Assembly (NCBI RefSeq): GCF_010389155.1
Contig: NC_057765.1
Span: 9,424,001 to 9,488,000 of the forward strand
Reading direction: 5' to 3'
DNA length: 64,000 bases
Origin: Erigeron canadensis
Lineage: Eukaryota > Streptophyta > Magnoliopsida > Asterales > Asteraceae
The notes below the pieces were generated by a model that did not search any database, was not told the origin of the DNA, and saw nothing but the letters and a program-made list of their open reading frames with translations. The translations under genes and the position numbers were made by a program. How positions within the stretch are numbered: position 1 is the stretch's first letter; each line of letters opens with the position of its first letter. Below are positions 63,648 to 64,000 of the stretch, piece after piece.

Positions 63648-63968
63648 TCCGACAAAATAAATCTGGACATATTACGTGTTAATGGGTATCGACAGTGGTG
63701 TAATAAACTATGGAATGCTGTGAGATTTGCCTTGAGCAAATTTGGGGACGATTATACTCCTCCAACAAAGATTGTTGTTGAGAAGATGCCATTTAGTTGC
63801 CAATGGATACTTTCTGTACTAAACAAAGCTATATCAAATTCAAAAACCATATCATCGTTGGATTCCTACAAGTTCTCAAATGCATCGAGTGCTGTATACA
63901 GTTGGTGGAGATATCAGCTGTGTGATATCTTCATTGAAATTATTAAACCGTACTTCTATGGCGATGAG
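63648..63968 (+). pseudogene. VALRS: VALRS exon after KMSKS (start of anticodon-binding domain)
   Basis: SDKINLDILRVNGYRQWCNK, LWNAVRFALSKFGDDYTPPT, MPFSCQWILSVLNKAISNSK and VYSWWRYQLCDIFIEIIKPY, ending FYGDE; donor GTATGG. This exon is fully open, unlike most others. The gene runs off the right edge. Confidence 0.95.
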
Positions 63969-64000
63969 GTATGGACAGAGCTACTATGGGGGCAGTGGGG

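Larger units (their letters stand above)
43024..63968 (+). pseudogene. VALRS: Valyl-tRNA synthetase pseudogene, exons spread over 21 kb
   Basis: The ancestral enzyme charges tRNA-Val with valine and is a class I synthetase. Thirteen exon remnants are readable in order: N-terminal EDYINPATP, HIGH motif (LHIGHAL), the editing region ([23 protein letters not shown]), KMSKS and the start of the anticodon-binding domain (QWCNKLWNAVRFAL). Disabling changes: TGA for Trp at 48709, a 2-bp insertion in exon 3, extra sequence in exon 4 and TAG at 49095, a 7-bp tandem insertion and a lost GT donor in exon 6, TGA at 51695, frameshifts in exons 9 and 10, a Copia element in exon 11. The middle of the protein (from the editing-domain end to just before KMSKS) and the exon following KMSKS are missing. 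Homologous to the gene known in Arabidopsis as TWN2. The gene continues past the right edge. Confidence 0.93.

Overview
This is a piece of a plant nuclear genome: AT-rich, intron-bearing and made almost entirely of transposable elements in several layers of nesting. The Copia, Athila, Tekay, LINE, Helitron, hAT, CACTA and SINE relics are all of plant type. The extra ORF downstream of the first Copia pol resembles ORFs I associate with daisy-family (Asteraceae) elements, so a eudicot, possibly Asteraceae, is my guess at modest confidence. I see no intact host gene.

Layout, left half. 1-5085 (minus strand): 3' part of a decayed Sirevirus-type Copia element with an env-like ORF downstream of pol. 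5118-8668 (plus): 3' end of a Tekay-type chromovirus and its LTR, joined to the Copia piece through a 28-bp templated-looking insertion. 8671-16033 (minus): a gag-only Ty3/gypsy element whose LTRs carry a 40-bp minisatellite; a 417-bp Helitron sits in its 5' LTR. 16151-18283: small inverted-repeat elements and a CACTA end. 19399-36555: a cluster of four short Helitrons, the last split by a complete 14.2-kb Athila element (22292-36507, TSD ATTGG). Athila has LTRs, PBS, PPT, a dead gag-pol frame and a third ORF.

Layout, right half. 37150-38990: LINE relic. 39176-41843: coding-free Copia-type element (TSD AGTTC) with a 152-bp CACTA MITE inside. From about 43024 to the right edge lies one disrupted host gene on the plus strand, a valyl-tRNA synthetase (VALRS) pseudogene with recognisable exons, HIGH and KMSKS regions and splice sites. 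It is broken by nonsense codons, frameshifts, a damaged splice donor and lost exons. A 5.4-kb LINE sits in its first intron (14-bp TSD), a foldback element in another intron, a 5'-truncated Copia element in an exon, and a hAT element in the KMSKS exon. Two internal duplications rearrange it further: about 3.15 kb of its 5' end (SINE, exon 1 and the LINE 5' part) is repeated at 56118-59272, and the KMSKS exon with a hAT end is present twice.

The most interesting signal is in Athila. The LTR U3 carries eight 14-bp TAACGG/CCGTTA-type palindromes, arranged as four pairs (18-19 bp within a pair, pairs 47 or 55 bp apart), ending just before a TATA box. The same arrangement, in the same register but with 14 units, recurs inside the element just upstream of the third ORF, followed by a TATA-like sequence and a plausible 5'-UTR intron. 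This looks like a duplicated U3 promoter serving the third ORF. All coordinates and identities were read by eye, without alignment software or database searches.
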